From Roridomyces roridus (Eukaryota > Basidiomycota > Agaricomycetes > Agaricales > Mycenaceae): a stretch of DNA of 64,000 nucleotides. The DNA lies in contig JARKIF010000113.1 in assembly GCA_029378245.1 (NCBI GenBank), positions 43,920-107,919 of the forward strand, in the 5' to 3' direction. The notes below the pieces were generated by a model. It worked only from the letters and a program-made list of their open reading frames with translations, made no database searches and had not been told where the DNA came from. This document shows positions 32,175-43,942 of the stretch, piece by piece. The number at the start of each line of letters is the position of its first letter. The stretch's first letter is position 1. Made by a program: the position numbers and the translations under genes.

Positions 32175-32910
32175 TCAGGATTCCCGGATTTCAAAATACG
32201 CGTAGGAGACACCACGCATTGGCCAATCGGGTCGAACAGGTTCAAAATAAGTACACCGAACCAAAGATACGACCGCGGGAGCAGGACTCGTGCACTCAGG
32301 CACTGCCAGTGGAGTCGCACTTGAAAGCCCCGAAGAGGAATACGGAGGGATTTGCTGGGAGGGGCCTCGAGACGAGTGTCAACATGAAAGTCGCGCGAAA
32401 TTCGTCATAAGCCGCCGAGCAAACGGCGTTCGTGAACCGACGGCGTGTGAGAACTCGGAATCTCGGACAACGACAACGGCGGCTTCGAGAAAAAAAAGTG
32501 GCAGGGATTGAATACAGACTCGGGAGAGGCGCAGAGTTCAGATACAACGACCGGTGGATGAGTAGTCTCGGCAAGAAGAACACCCCAGCATCAAGTGAAA
32601 ACGATTCATGGAGGCAGTGAGGTCCATCGCCGATCGAGCGCGGGTCATGTGTGTTTCCAGTCTTGATCGATACGAATCATACGATATCGAGTCATCGACG
32701 CAGATGGCGGGTGGCGGGAAGAGAAGCGAAAGCTGAGACAGTAAAGCAGCTTAGAAAAATTATCCGGTCCGAAAACGTGGATCTTGCGAGGCGGGCGCAG
32801 CTCAGAAGGATGGTGGTGGTCAGGAGCAAGGTGCGTTTGATGGGTGATGGGTGATGCGTCCGGCCGCAGCGAGCGCTTATGTATAACTATAAATGTGCAA
32901 TTGCAACACT
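32175..32910. repeat. Copy 2 of the duplicated SDR upstream region, second part
   Basis: It matches 11262-12010, with CACGCATTGGCCAATCGGGT, CACTCAGGCACTGCCAGTGG and GGAGGGATTTGCTGGGAGGG as exact landmarks. The minus-strand ORF 32296-32583 corresponds to 11380-11694 with an in-frame three-base indel. Confidence 0.75.
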
Positions 32911-33065
32911 GAGTAACTCAAGTCACCTCGCAATAGACAGTCCCTTGCGGTTCATTTATCACGAAGCGCCACTCGCGTTCGACTCGGGAGTCCTTTCATT
33001 CGTAGTTATAACCCCTTTTATGCCCAGTTCAACCCTGTGTCATGATCATCTCTTTTGTATTAGTA
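32905..33065 (+). repeat. SINE-like family C, copy 1
   Basis: It contains a T-arm-like CTCGCGTTCGACTCGGGAG, then a T-rich stretch, TATGCCCAGTT and CTGTGTCATGATCAT. Order and spacing match 33535-33645. Confidence 0.5.
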
Positions 33066-33534
33066 TTCGTTCCATCCAGTTTCGGGCTCTCAAGTTAAAC
33101 GGTCACCGTTGACTGCAACTACAGAACTGTCAGCTTTAGCATTTCATTTGACCGAGTCAGATCTAGATAGTAGCCACCTGACAGTCGTTCGACTCCGACG
33201 GGTTGGGTATTAGAGAAGTTCGCCAGTGCTTTTTGCGAGGAACATCTACATAGGACGGGCCAGGGAGGCATCCAGCGCAAAATACAGTAGAAGACGAGCC
33301 GAGGGCGAGGGCGCCGGCGCTGCGCATTGGCGAGGATCATCGATGGGACAACTCAAGGCCGAGTGTGATTTGCGACGTGAGTTGATTGATTTGGAACGGC
33401 CTGGACAAGCCTGGACACCGACGACATGGTTGATCGTTGACGAGGACGCATTCGAGACTCGGGTTTGGGTTGAACAAAACAAGCAACTAATCTTACTAAG
33501 GAATGCAACACTGACTCACTGAGTTCTGTACTGA

Positions 33535-33645
33535 CCTTGCAATTACACTACTACCAGCTCATTCCTCATGAGGCGCAACGCCCGTTTGATCCGGGTTCTT
33601 TTTATGCGCAGTTTAAACTCGTGTCATGATCATAGGTTCCAGGCA
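33535..33645 (+). repeat. SINE-like family C, copy 2
   Basis: GCCCGTTTGATCCGGGT is the T-arm-like element, followed by TCTTTTTATGCGCAGTT and CGTGTCATGATCAT, aligning with the copy at 33.0 kb. Confidence 0.5.
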
Positions 33646-33739
33646 AGTCAGTAGTGACATAGGCCTGACCTCGGTCATCCTTGGCTGCAACTTTTATGCA
33701 TCAATTTTCAGATACATCTTGCCATCCGTCCCACCGATG

Positions 33740-33880
33740 GCAGGAATCGAATTTTCAGTATGCATTACTTACATATGCCCACGGGAGTATAAGTCGTTCG
33801 AATCGGCTCGTGGCCATGCCCTGTGTCGCTCTACCTATTTTTGCCATTGGGCCGCTCTGTTTCGCGTCGCCCGGGAATGA
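33740..33880 (+). repeat. SINE-like family B, copy 5
   Basis: CAGTATGCATTACTTACAT, then AAGTCGTTCGAATCGGCTCG and TGGCCATG, then TATTTTTGCC. It aligns best with copy 3 at 23.65 kb. Confidence 0.55.
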
Positions 33881-34051
33881 TTCACCTGCCCACGCTGAAC
33901 CAATTGAGAAAATTAAACGAGTGTGTGATTCCAATTTAACCAAGCAAGTCCCGAAAGAAATGCAGCATATGTACAGAGCCCATGTGTGTCCCTGAATCCA
34001 TCACATCACATCCCAAAACGAAACCCACGAAAGAAAAGCCAGCCATCCCAG

Positions 34052-35126
34052 CTACCTCAACAAATCAGCGATCGCACGCACGCTACACCGTGGTTGTTGC
34101 GGCTGGTCCCTCCCCGTGTCCGCCCTGAGAGAAGCCGAGTCGGACTCTGCAGACCCACTTGTCCGCCGACGCTTCAACGGCGGGCCCTCCAGCACACTAG
34201 CCCCGGTCGCATTCTCGGCAGGCATGAGGTTCGACTTTGAGAGCGCCTGACACTGCATCACGAATAGCGGGAGGCCAACGCGCTGTGGTGGACGGGCACG
34301 GGTGCAGCGCTGGGTCTGGGTCTGGGCGAAGGGGGAGGGCGAGTTGAGTGGTGCGTGCGAGTCCGCGTTCGAGTCCACATTATCTGGCAATGAGAGACCA
34401 CTCTCCATCTCTGCAATCTTCCTCTTCAGCACAACACATTCGTTCCTTGCCTCATCCCTCTCGGTGCGAAGGCGTAGCGCACAATCGCGTGCCGAGCGCG
34501 AGAAGGAGAGGAGGGATGAGTTAGCTGCGGCGTGTGTTTCGGCTCGGCGGCGCCAAGTGGCGGTTGTCAAATGCAGGGCGGCGAGGATCTTGGAGTCCAT
34601 ATTCTCCGGCTGGGAGGAGCTGCATTCCGAGGCCGGTAGGGGTATACGTATTGATGGGGATGGGGATGCGGGGAGCGAGGAGGGTGAAGATGCATTGCTC
34701 TGTGGGGGCGTCGGCAGTGAGGTCGCGATAGACGTGGACTTTGGCGAGTCGATGTACACCGGACGGATAGGAGGCAAAAAGTGCGGCCGCAAGTATGGCG
34801 GTATCAACATCGGGTCTACGCTCACTGGAAATCGTTGTCAGCGTTCGGTGGAGGCAAGGAGACTGGGCGACGCACCGATGGGAAACGGAAGCCGACACGT
34901 CGGGCAGCATGGGCGCCCTGTCCCGGGTTCCGGAAATATTGGCGTCTTGGTGCCGCTGCGGCTGGTGCCAGCAGCGGTAGGGCCACGAATGCAGTCTTTG
35001 CAGAATACATGGCCTGCATCATGCAGTCAGTCAGCCAGGTCTCGCTGAGATGAGTTGCAGTGACGCACCACAGGGTAATGAGACGGGAGCAGTGAAGCGT
35101 TCGTAGCAGACGGTGCAGGTGGACAT
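34052..35126 (-). CDS. RING-finger protein, probable E3 ubiquitin ligase
   Basis: Exons are 35126-35069, 35013-34876 and 34824-34052, giving 322 residues. The RING finger starts at residue 4: CTVC, then CGHVFCKDC and, after a loop of about 27 residues, CCPTC. That is a complete C3HC4 set (Cys-x2-Cys, Cys-Gly-His-x2-Cys-x2-Cys, Cys-x2-Cys). Such domains recruit E2 enzymes for ubiquitin transfer. The middle is Pro/Ser-rich, followed by a probable coiled coil (RTERDEARNECVVLKRKIAEM) and a basic cluster PPLKRRRT that could act as a nuclear localisation signal. The substrate is unknown. The start was chosen because it places the RING at the N-terminus, after two 54-56-nt GT-AG introns are removed. 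Confidence 0.85.
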
Positions 35127-35464
35127 GTGTTGTGTGGGGGGACTGGGAATGGGCGTTGGAAAGCGGGTTAAATAAGGAGGTGGAGTGCGCCGAGTGAAAT
35201 GCAGGACATCGGGGACGGAGAGACCGGGGTGTGAGTAGCCCGAGTTTATGATAGCGGGACGATGTCGTAAGCCGGCGGGTAAAACGGCGACAGATTTGAC
35301 ATTTGACAGCAAAGCGGAGCATGTGCTAATGGCCGTGAGTCATCGGCCCTGATTCACACGCCGGTGACTCAGCCCTCGTCAGGAACAGCAGGTCTTTTGA
35401 CTCTTTCTGAGAATGCCTGGCGAATCTCCAAGTAATATTTCGTCAAATTTCGAGCTCCGCGTTG

Positions 35465-35545
35465 ACAGGCAGAATAGCTCACTCGGTCAATCAAGTGGGA
35501 TACGACCTCGGCTTAGTCACCGGGGCGATTCCCGTTCAACCGGTA
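35465..35545 (+). repeat. tRNA-like Pol III box pair
   Basis: AATAGCTCACTCGGTC fits an A box and GATTCCCGTTCAACCGG is B-box-like about 60 bases later. No full cloverleaf could be folded by eye. Confidence 0.35.
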
Positions 35546-36647
35546 TTAATATCTCATCCGGATATGCACGGGCCAAGTCAAGGCCAAGTGAGACCCGCCC
35601 AAATCCGGGGTGTTGGCTTGCTAATCCCAGCACGCCAGATTATTCATTCAGAAATTCAAGCAAGTCAGGTCATGGCTTGCACGCTACGACTTTGCGGCTT
35701 ACCAGTCCTCTGTTCTAGACATACTTAGACGGTATGGTATATCCCTGAGGCTGAGACACGCTCCCCACGCTGTGTCATTTTGAACGCCCGGTGCGCGCGC
35801 GAAGCTTTGAATTTGAAGTATGGTACGAGGAGTTGTGGCACTGTCAACGGAGTTACCATTCACGGAAAGAAGCGGAGCGATGACACACTCTGCATTACGC
35901 ACCGGAAGCGCCCGTCGCCATCGGGCAACCTCCGGGCGCTTCGGGTTATTCGGATTGGATGCGGAACCCTCAGATGGCTTCCCGCGCTCGTACGATCATG
36001 CATGGGTAAACCGTAAATTGCGCTCCTCGGAATAAGTAAGGCTCACTCGCACTCCACGCGGGTTCCATTTGTCCTGAAGTTGCCGCGCCCAGGCCCCACG
36101 GTAATTATTAGCATTGGATTGGTGAGCATAAGGCCGGCGCGGGGTCGGGGAGAGCAGGCGTCAAAAAGTTGGACGCCACTGGCAGGGCAATGCGACAGGA
36201 TGTCGGAATGCAGGGGCGTCCTGGGCGCGCCGCGTATGTAATGGGTATGAACTTTTTCGTGAGCTGACAGTCGAGTGCGGAGAGACACGGGCAGGGCCGC
36301 GGCGGCGATCCGAGCTGAGACGGACAGACAACGGACATAAATAAAGCAGTCGAGTCTTCAAGCTTCAGGCCTCAGGTAGTTTTAGGCAGCCGGATTAGAG
36401 GTCGTCTTTGATGGAAGGATCATCCGGAAGAAAAAAGAAAGAAAATGCTTTCAGATAGAGCTGGAGACGGGAGCTCTACACGGTAGCCTTGTGCAGTCGC
36501 TGAGCCAGGCCCAGAGTAGGATACTTAAACGTTCACAATGTGGTGGCCGCAGCCGAATTCGGATCAAAAGCCCGAGCTTTGTCATCCCGACATCCTTGCG
36601 AGCAGCTTCCATCCAGGATTCCAGCTGGCACGCTGCTACTCGTCACC
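35546..36647. other. Intergenic region, nothing recognised
   Basis: Short ORFs occur on both strands without recognisable motifs. The region should hold the promoter of the MYND gene that starts at 36648. Confidence 0.35.
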
Positions 36648-38447
36648 ATGATCCACACAGACCTGAGCACTCCAGGAATCCCTCCCGGCACTCAACTAGC
36701 CTCTTCCCATCCAGCTGCGCCACCGGTGCCCGTCACAAAGGTCGACATACACCCCAGCATCATCGGAACCATGACGCCGCCCCCGATAACACTAGCTGCC
36801 TCAGATCCACTCGCCTGGGAGGCAAGGTGGGCGCAGGTCTTCGTTTCAGCCAAAACCGGTGGCCTAGTATTCGAGCCCTCTCTCGAAGCATGCATGTTTC
36901 AGAAGATGGCGAAAACACGCGATATGCAGGATCCACGATACCGAGACGGCCTGATTCGTTGCACACGCACCTCGCGAAGGAGCCTGTGCTTTCTTCAGAC
37001 GCAGATGAATGCCCATTCCTTGCCTGACTTTCGGAATACTAGTAGCCTCGGGTGGCGGCAGAGGTGGACGTCCGCAACTCCTTCCGAACGTGGAGAGGCT
37101 ATCCTCAGTGGCTTGGTCGCTGCTTGCTCCCCTATGCCCATTCTACACGAGGCAAGGTGGTTCTGCGCCAAGGAACTGAACGTGGAGTCGCACCGACAGA
37201 ATGGCCAGCTATTCATCGATCTTTGGGAAGAGATGGCGGTAGAGCACACCTCCCTCGACACGCCGAATTATATCTCGAGTCCGGTGTGGGATGCGATCAT
37301 GACCAATACTGAGCAGCAACCGTCTACCGCTCCAATCTGTGAAAAGGTCATGCTGGCAAGCGTTCTTGGCGATCGGAATATGTTGATTGGTGAGGATTCA
37401 ATATCAAGACTCGTCAAAGAATGGACACGACTGAAGCTTGTCAGGATTTGTCCTTTACTTTGCGTTTTGCTGCTTCCTTGACTTGCCACTTCCCGAAATT
37501 CAACAAAAGAAGCCCAGTTACAAGCCCAAGAAAGCGAAAATAATGGAGCTCACGCAGGCGTCCCAAGCTAAAATGGACGCGATGTATGGGAAGGAAACCA
37601 CCGAGGGAGTTGAGAGAGCTTTCCGTGAGTTTGGGATGGGAATGTACGCGCAAGAGAGAGAGGTTCACGACAACGGCAAACAACGCTGCCAGACGTGTCT
37701 GAAGCCAAATGACACCAAGAAAAACTATCCTCGCTGCAACCGATGCTGGGATATGCTGGGGAGGGAGATTCTGTATTGCTCCCCGTTCGTGGCTTTCAAT
37801 TTCTCCTCATCCATTCGACTTTTTGACCATCAATCCCTTAGCGACTGCCAGAAAGTGGATTGGAAAGCTGGACACAAGAAAGAATGTGGTAAATACCTAC
37901 AGCTCGAGGATTTGACGCCTTCGAGTCCCGAGCAATCCCCGCTCATTGGCCCTCCACTTCCCAGCTCTAACACTCCGGTCACACTCAACGCATTATCCCC
38001 CGAGTGCGACTACACGATCCTCTTGGACAACACCCGCGTTCACTTTTCCTTCTCTTACCCTCCTATTCGCGCAGCTTTTCGCGCCTGCAAAGATAAGGTG
38101 CTGACTACCTGCGACCGCCGCGCCATTGCCATGCTCGCACACTTTCTCTTCCTTGTTTCGCGCCTGAAAACTTCCGGAGTCGCCCCTAGCGCCATCATGG
38201 CGCAAATGTCAACAGAGTTTGATTTTCCAGAGATTGTCCTCGCAGTAGAAGATATGGAGACGCAGATGGCTGCGGATTTTGGCTTGCGTCCGTGCGTGCT
38301 CATTTTGGTTGCGGCTGTTATCCGCGGTTCTCACCATTTCTTTGGCTTAGACCTCTCCTTGTCGCCGCTAATGTTTCGTTGGAAGCGTGGCAGGAGGCTC
38401 TAGATCTCTCATCCGGGTGGGTGGAGGTTGGGATCGTAGAGGTGTAA
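36648..38447 (+). CDS. MYND zinc-finger protein, paralogue 1
   Basis: Exons 36648-37389, 37445-37784, 37842-38291 and 38351-38447 give 542 residues. The MYND finger (about residues 328-377) reads CQTC, CNRCW, YCSPDCQ and HKKEC. MYND domains bind proline-rich peptides and often recruit corepressors or partner proteins. The N-terminal 240 residues form a helical region (DPLAWEARWAQVF, SHRQNGQLFIDLWEEMAVEH) shared with paralogue 2. This copy has about 30 extra residues (PAAPPVPVTKVDIHPS...) near the N-terminus. The last intron was placed by comparison with the paralogue: GTGCGT...TTAG at 38292-38350 restores the shared end PLLVAANVSLEAW...VGIVEV. Target and function are unknown. Confidence 0.82.
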
Positions 38448-39000
38448 TAGTTTAAATTTCGTCTTCTTCTTATTTCTTGGGCAAAAACACAATCGATGTA
38501 TTTCAACGACTGATTAGAGATATGAAGTTCGCGTCCAAACGTACCACAGAACTGGTGAGTATGGACGCTCAGATTTCAGACGGCAGACGGATGGGTGGAG
38601 AGGCAGGCCGGTAGTAGCATGACAGAAACCCACTGTGAAAACAACGACACATGAGTTTCATGTCGCCGTGCCATGACTGAGCAAAATCAGGGCCTCTGGC
38701 ATGAAATGAACAGATCATGTCTCGGGTTGTTCAGGCGTTATCGGTTGATTTCTACTCGGTCCATATCTAATAAAAATCATGTTCTGCGCGGTGATTTTCA
38801 GGAATACTAGTGTTGAATCAGTGAAGGCGAAATCATGGAGACCACCATGAAAATCATGCATTCGAGGCTCGAGTCGTACTTATGTAATCGAGCTGGAGCA
38901 AAGTTCTTCAATCAAATTAACCCCTTGTACATTCCGTGACTCGGACGACTTCGTTCTTCTGGCGATGTTGCGGCGAGGATGCAGCGACAAGGGGTGAAGC
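38448..39000. other. Intergenic stretch before the MITE
   Basis: No gene is recognised. Short palindromes built on ATGAAAATCAT occur at about 38849 and again (GACATGATTTTCATGTCC) at about 39824, on either side of the MITE. Confidence 0.35.
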
Positions 39001-39646
39001 TTCCCAGTCAAAATCGGTCGTGCTGAGATTAGCTGAGAAATGCTGATATCGGTTGGACAGCTGTCCAGCAGATGTCAGCATATTTCAGCCGATCTCAGCC
39101 TATTTCAGCAAAAACCGTTTGCTGAGATATGCTCGTACCTGCTACATCAGCCTTTTGACAGTTTACTTGGCACTTTATGGCACTTTTCCGCTTGCCACGA
39201 GCTCGGCAAAAGTGAAAAGTGGCAAAGTCCACATTCCAGCTCCCTCAAACATAGGCTTGGACAGACCATGTAGCTATCTGAATGAAATATGAGTTGAAAT
39301 GTCACAGAATATCAAAATGTGCGGGAGGTTCCGGCAAGGAGAGAGCCGCAACAGCGGCATCAATTCCGTGTTGCCGGGGACTTTTTCGGAAATCACACCT
39401 GGCTTTTCACTTGTCGACTTTAGCACTTTTCGGCACTTTTCCGGCCATTTTTTGGCGTGGAAAAGTGTCAAAAGTAAATTGCAGGAAGTCTGATGTAAAA
39501 CCACATAATTTTGGTGCATCTTGAATATATCTTTGAGTGCTGTAGCAGATCTCAGCAGAAAGCTGGACTCTCAGCATGTCCGTCTCGCTCGGAGCCGATA
39601 TCAGCATTTCTCAGCTAATCTCAGCACGACCGATTTTGACTGGGCC
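39001..39646. mobile_element. hAT-type MITE with near-perfect TIRs and 8-bp target-site duplication
   Basis: The left end carries CCCAGTCAAAATCGGTCGTG (39003 onward) and the right end (to 39644) is its exact reverse complement. Identity continues for about 48 bases through GCTGAGATTAGCTGAGAAAT and GCTGATATCGG. Immediately outside lie GGTGAAGC (38993-39000) and GGTGAAGC (39647-39654), an 8-bp target duplication typical of hAT elements. The outermost two bases differ (TT left, GG right). The interior has repeated TCAGC and GGCACTTTT motifs and no transposase. The near-identical TIRs imply recent movement. Confidence 0.85.
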
Positions 39647-39654
39647 GGTGAAGC

Positions 39655-40639
39655 CCGGTGAACAGTGACTGCGGAGCGAGGTGCTGCGGATGAGGTCAGT
39701 GGTGTCACACATGTCACGGCGCTCCACACTTTGCTCTTAACACTCACCCTCTCCTTCCCCCGCCTTGTCAACGCCTCCCGGCTTCGTCTCTTCACGGCGA
39801 TACCCCACACATGCACCTCGGGGGACATGATTTTCATGTCCTCCTGGTCTCACAGTGACCCGTGCCCGAGCCTTACATATACGCAGCTGAACGACGTCAC
39901 TCGAGTAAAGTCAGGCACCGATTCCAGCCCGCAAAGAGGAGTTGGAGCATCGCAGCCGAGCAATATATCGAGAATGAGCGGTCGAGGTTCCACTTTCGAT
40001 AGCTTCCTGGACAGATGAATTATGGTGCGTTGGGTCGCCCCGAGTTTCAACCTGGCCGGTATATAAGACTGATGAAGTATTACTGTCTGTCGGAGGAAGA
40101 ATTCGAAAGGAGCGGGCGCCACGATTGGCCCACAAGGTCTTCCTACCAGTTTCCCTGTTGAAAGCGAGACCGTCGAGACGTCTCGTCGTGATAAAAAGGC
40201 GTGGCGGCTATGAGCACAGGTATTCACAACTGGATGGCCAGTAGATAGCGACGCAATTCGGAGTGTCCGAGTGAATGGCCATTGGCGGGTCATTTCGTCC
40301 AACAGCCCAACGTGTAAAAAGCGTCGATGTTTCTAACTGGGCTCTAACTGGGCCGGACTGAGTTAGACAGATTGGAATGCACGGAGATCAGGACAGAAGA
40401 GCTTGACGAGGTGGTGGTTGGGGTACAAGGTGAGATTGGTGCGGATCATCGATAGCCGCGTTTAGTCCACGTGATCAAAGCTCGCTTGTCCTCTGCGTCC
40501 ACCACGCAAAAGTCAATCCACTCCCAGCCGCCTGAAAATACTTTCATACTTGTGCGTCCCAGTCGGAACACCCTATGCCTCGCTCATCCAGGCTTCCTTG
40601 ACCCACAGATTCCGTCAGACAGTTGGCCCATCGATCGCG
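39655..40639. other. Intergenic region, nothing recognised
   Basis: ORFs on both strands lack recognisable motifs. The region includes the upstream part of the broken F-box gene. Confidence 0.35.
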
Positions 40640-41788
40640 ATGTCAGCCCCTTCGCCGACCTACCCAGAACTCGCAGCGGCACGCAGCCGTATCGTGCAAT
40701 TGGATCTCGAAATAGAGCACTTGGCGCGTTTGCTTGACGTGTGCATTGCTGAACAAATCCGCTGCCGCCAAGTGCTCGCCCGATACAAGTACCCGGTTCT
40801 CACACTGCCCGCCGAAATCACATCGGAAATATTCACCCATTTCATCTCCTCGGACCTCGAATAGACGCCGACTTTTGGCCCGCCCTCGCCTTCGTTCCTG
40901 CTTCAAGTATGTCGTCAATGGCGCGATGTAGCGCTCGGGACGCCGGCATTATGGAGCTCAATTCCAGTTGTTCTCCATGATGGGGACCCGGAATCGGTAC
41001 ACGGGCAGCGGCTGGAACGGCTGGAACTTTGGTTAAAACGCTCCGGGAACTGTCCCCTGTCCATCCGACTGTGGGACGAGCGTCTTGCCCAAGACTCGAC
41101 CTCTATCCCGAGTAGCAACTTGTTCGCGACGGCGATTATGCGCCACGCCTCACACTTGCAACATGTTGATATTCAGGTACCTTACGAGGCCCTCCGCGGC
41201 CTCACAGCGGCCATGCCGATTTTACGCAGCGTGCTTGTTGGTCCATCAGAGAGGTACATCCTGCCGGACACCACACCCTCTCACAGGGCGGTGCCGATGT
41301 TCACATTGGCACCGAATCTGAGAAGAGCAGTCCTCTCGACCAAGTTCAACGTCTTCACAATAACCCTTCCCTGGTCCCAACTCACTACTCTCACCGCCGA
41401 TTTCTACATTCCCGAGGCGATCTACGTACTTGGCCAAACAACAGCGCTCGAGAAGGGCACGATTACCATCTATGGCTATGCTGATTCTGCACCTGCCCAC
41501 TCCGCAGTCGCGCTGCCAAGTCTGCACTCGCTGAGCCTTTATTGGGGGGATGGCGAACCCGATGACAGCTTGGTGGCACTCGTAAGTGCGCTTACTCTTC
41601 CGGCCCTGGATTCGCTCGTCGTTCCCGAATTCTTTTTGGGATCCGACCCCATCGCCGCACTTTCGCGTTTACGTCCCCACGGATCTCCGCGCGTAATGGA
41701 GATCGAGGAAGCGCGTCTCTCGTTTCATGCATACAAGGCGGCATTCCCCGATGCGGTCCTCAGCGTCGATTCATTGGAGGAGGATTGA
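40640..41788 (+). pseudogene. F-box/LRR-like gene with one in-frame TAG
   Basis: One frame runs from ATG 40640 to TGA 41788, 382 sense codons if the TAG at 40862-40864 (codon 75) is ignored. The N-terminus has a heptad-like coiled coil (LDLEIEHLARLLDVCIAEQI) and then the F-box LPAEITSEIFTHFISSD. After the TAG come VCRQWRDVALGTPALWSSI, the usual continuation in mushroom F-box proteins, and leucine-rich segments such as LPSLHSLSLYWGDGEPD. F-box proteins link substrates to SCF ubiquitin ligases. The TAG follows GACCTCGAA and could derive from CAG by one transition. No intron spans it. This could be a null allele, a young pseudogene or a base error. The gene sits between the two MYND paralogues. 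Confidence 0.75.
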
Positions 41789-42235
41789 TCGGAGTTACTC
41801 TGCGGAATGGGAAGGTGCTCGAGGACTCGGAGAAGGTGATAACAACCACTGGACGCTACCGCTGTTGCATTGTACACTAGTGTGGAGTATGAAGTGAAGT
41901 ATTGGTGCCGACCCGGCTGTTATGATGGGACGAATCGTGGAGAGTATGTGTTATATCGAGCAGCGCAAAACAATCCTATCGGCGTGCGTGCTCTTGAGTT
42001 TAGGTTGGGTTTAGGCAGCTTGGCGGCGGTCCTTCCCCGCCGGTACTGGAAGTCTGCAAATCTTGTTTTCCTAGGCTGCTTGCAAAGAGTCTCGTACGCA
42101 TCCTCGATGCATGGTGAAGGGTCGTTTACGCTGTGCAACCGACTGCACGGCACGAGCACGGATCAACAACTAGGCATTGTGACGTCACGCGTCACTCCGA
42201 CTCTTTCTTCCAGCCACCTCCATCCTGCAGCCACG

Positions 42236-43942
42236 ATGCCCTTTTCGCTGGCGAACTTTAGCATCAAAACCCCTGGAATACCGCCTGATATCCAACTAGC
42301 CTCCTCCGATCCTCTTGCGTGGGAAGAAAGGTGGGAGCAGGTCTTCCGAGTGGCGGAGGTCCAAGGCCACCGTTTTGTGGAGGACTGGATCCACAAATTC
42401 GCCATATCGAAAGTCATGCAGAGCCCGGAAAACCAAGACGCCGTGATTCGCTGCACCCGCTCCCTGCGAGAGACATTGTGCGAGCTCCAGACGCAGGTCA
42501 CCTACGACGCCGCACCGTTCCTTGCCGAGAATGAGCTGCAGCGGAGATGGATGTCAGCTTCGCCTGCGCGGCGTGGCGAGATCATTCTCGCTGGCCTGGT
42601 CTCTGTCTGCACTAACATACCCGCTATGCACGATGCCCGACTCTTCTGCGAAATAGAAATGAGCGTCGAGTCGCACCGACAAAATGGTCGCCTATTCCTC
42701 GATCTCTTGGAGGAGATGACAGTACCTAACCCCACCGTTGACTCGCCAACTTATATCTCGAATCCTGTGTGGGATGCGATTTCTGCCAATCAGACTACGC
42801 TCTCTGCGAAGATTGCACTGGCAAAACATCTGGGTGACCGCAACCTATTGATTGGTGAGTATTCCCGTTCAGCGGGGCACTCGATTCGTCTGAAATCTTG
42901 CAGGATATGTCGTCAACTTTGCGCTTTGTTCGATTCTCGACTTGGCACCTCCTGGTATCTACCAAATGAAAGGCGCTTCCAAGCCTCACAAATCTAAGAA
43001 AGCAGGCGTGCAGCTCGGCCAAGACAGAGCGCGCAGGGCCTGTGGAGAAGAAGTGGCCAAGGCTTTCGGGAAAGTTGCTCTTGAGATGGGCAAAGGGATC
43101 TATGCTCAAGAGAAGGAGGTATACGTCGAGCGGAAACAGGCCTGCCAGATGTGTAGGAAAATCAACGATGGGACGAAACAATACCCGCGCTGCAAGCGAT
43201 GCTGGGATACAATGCACAGGCAGGTTCTGTACTGCTCACCGTGCGTGCTAAGCGTCCATTTTTTTTTCTTGGCCATTGATTGCTGATCGTGAATCCCAGC
43301 GAATGTCAGAAGGTTGATTGGAAAGCTGGACACAAGAAAGAATGTGGCAAATTGCTCCAATTCGAGGATTTGGCGCCCTCCACTCCTGAGCAACAGTCCC
43401 CTCAAATCGGTCCTCGACTCTCCGGTTTCAAACGCCCGGGCGCTCTCCTTTTCCAAGTCGCACAATTGAAACGACTTTCCCCCGAGTACGACTATCTCAT
43501 CTTTTTGGATGAAGGCCAGGCGTGCTTCTCCTTCCCCCACCCGCCTATCCGCGCCGCCTTTCGCACCTGTAGAGACAAAGCAATGACCACAGGTGATCGC
43601 CGCGCCGCCGCGATGCTCGGTCACTTTCTCCTCTTCGTGTACGAGTACGCCTCACAGCTGAAGAAGATTGGCGTCGACCCAGACGACATGATGGAGCAGA
43701 TAGAGGTAGAGTACGACTTTCCGGAGATTTTGTGTGCTGTAGACGAGATGGAGGAGCGGAGGTTCCTGGATTCTGCGGAGCGTCCGTGCGTGCTTGATTT
43801 CTTGTTATCATTGGAGGATTCTCACTTTCTTTCCTACAGACCTCTCATTCTCGACGCGGGAGTGTCGCCGGCAGAGTGGAAGGCGGTTCCATCCACTTGG
43901 CTGGACGTTGGAATCGTTCCCTCCTCTCGCAATCGAGTTTAG
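42236..43942 (+). CDS. MYND zinc-finger protein, paralogue 2
   Basis: Exons 42236-42854, 42904-43240, 43300-43785 and 43840-43942 give 514 residues. Intron positions and phases match paralogue 1 exactly. The MYND finger (about residues 284-335) reads CQMC, CKRCW, YCSPECQ and HKKEC. Before it lies a Lys-rich linker (SKPHKSKKAGVQ). The N-terminal helical region SDPLAWEERWEQVFRVAEVQ and the C-terminal block YDYLIFLDEG...FPHPPIRAAFRTCRDKA are shared with paralogue 1. The two genes are head-to-tail and about 3.8 kb apart, so they probably arose by local duplication. The ATG chosen is the first that keeps the shared N-terminus (PGIPPDIQLASSDPLAW). Function is unknown. Confidence 0.83.
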
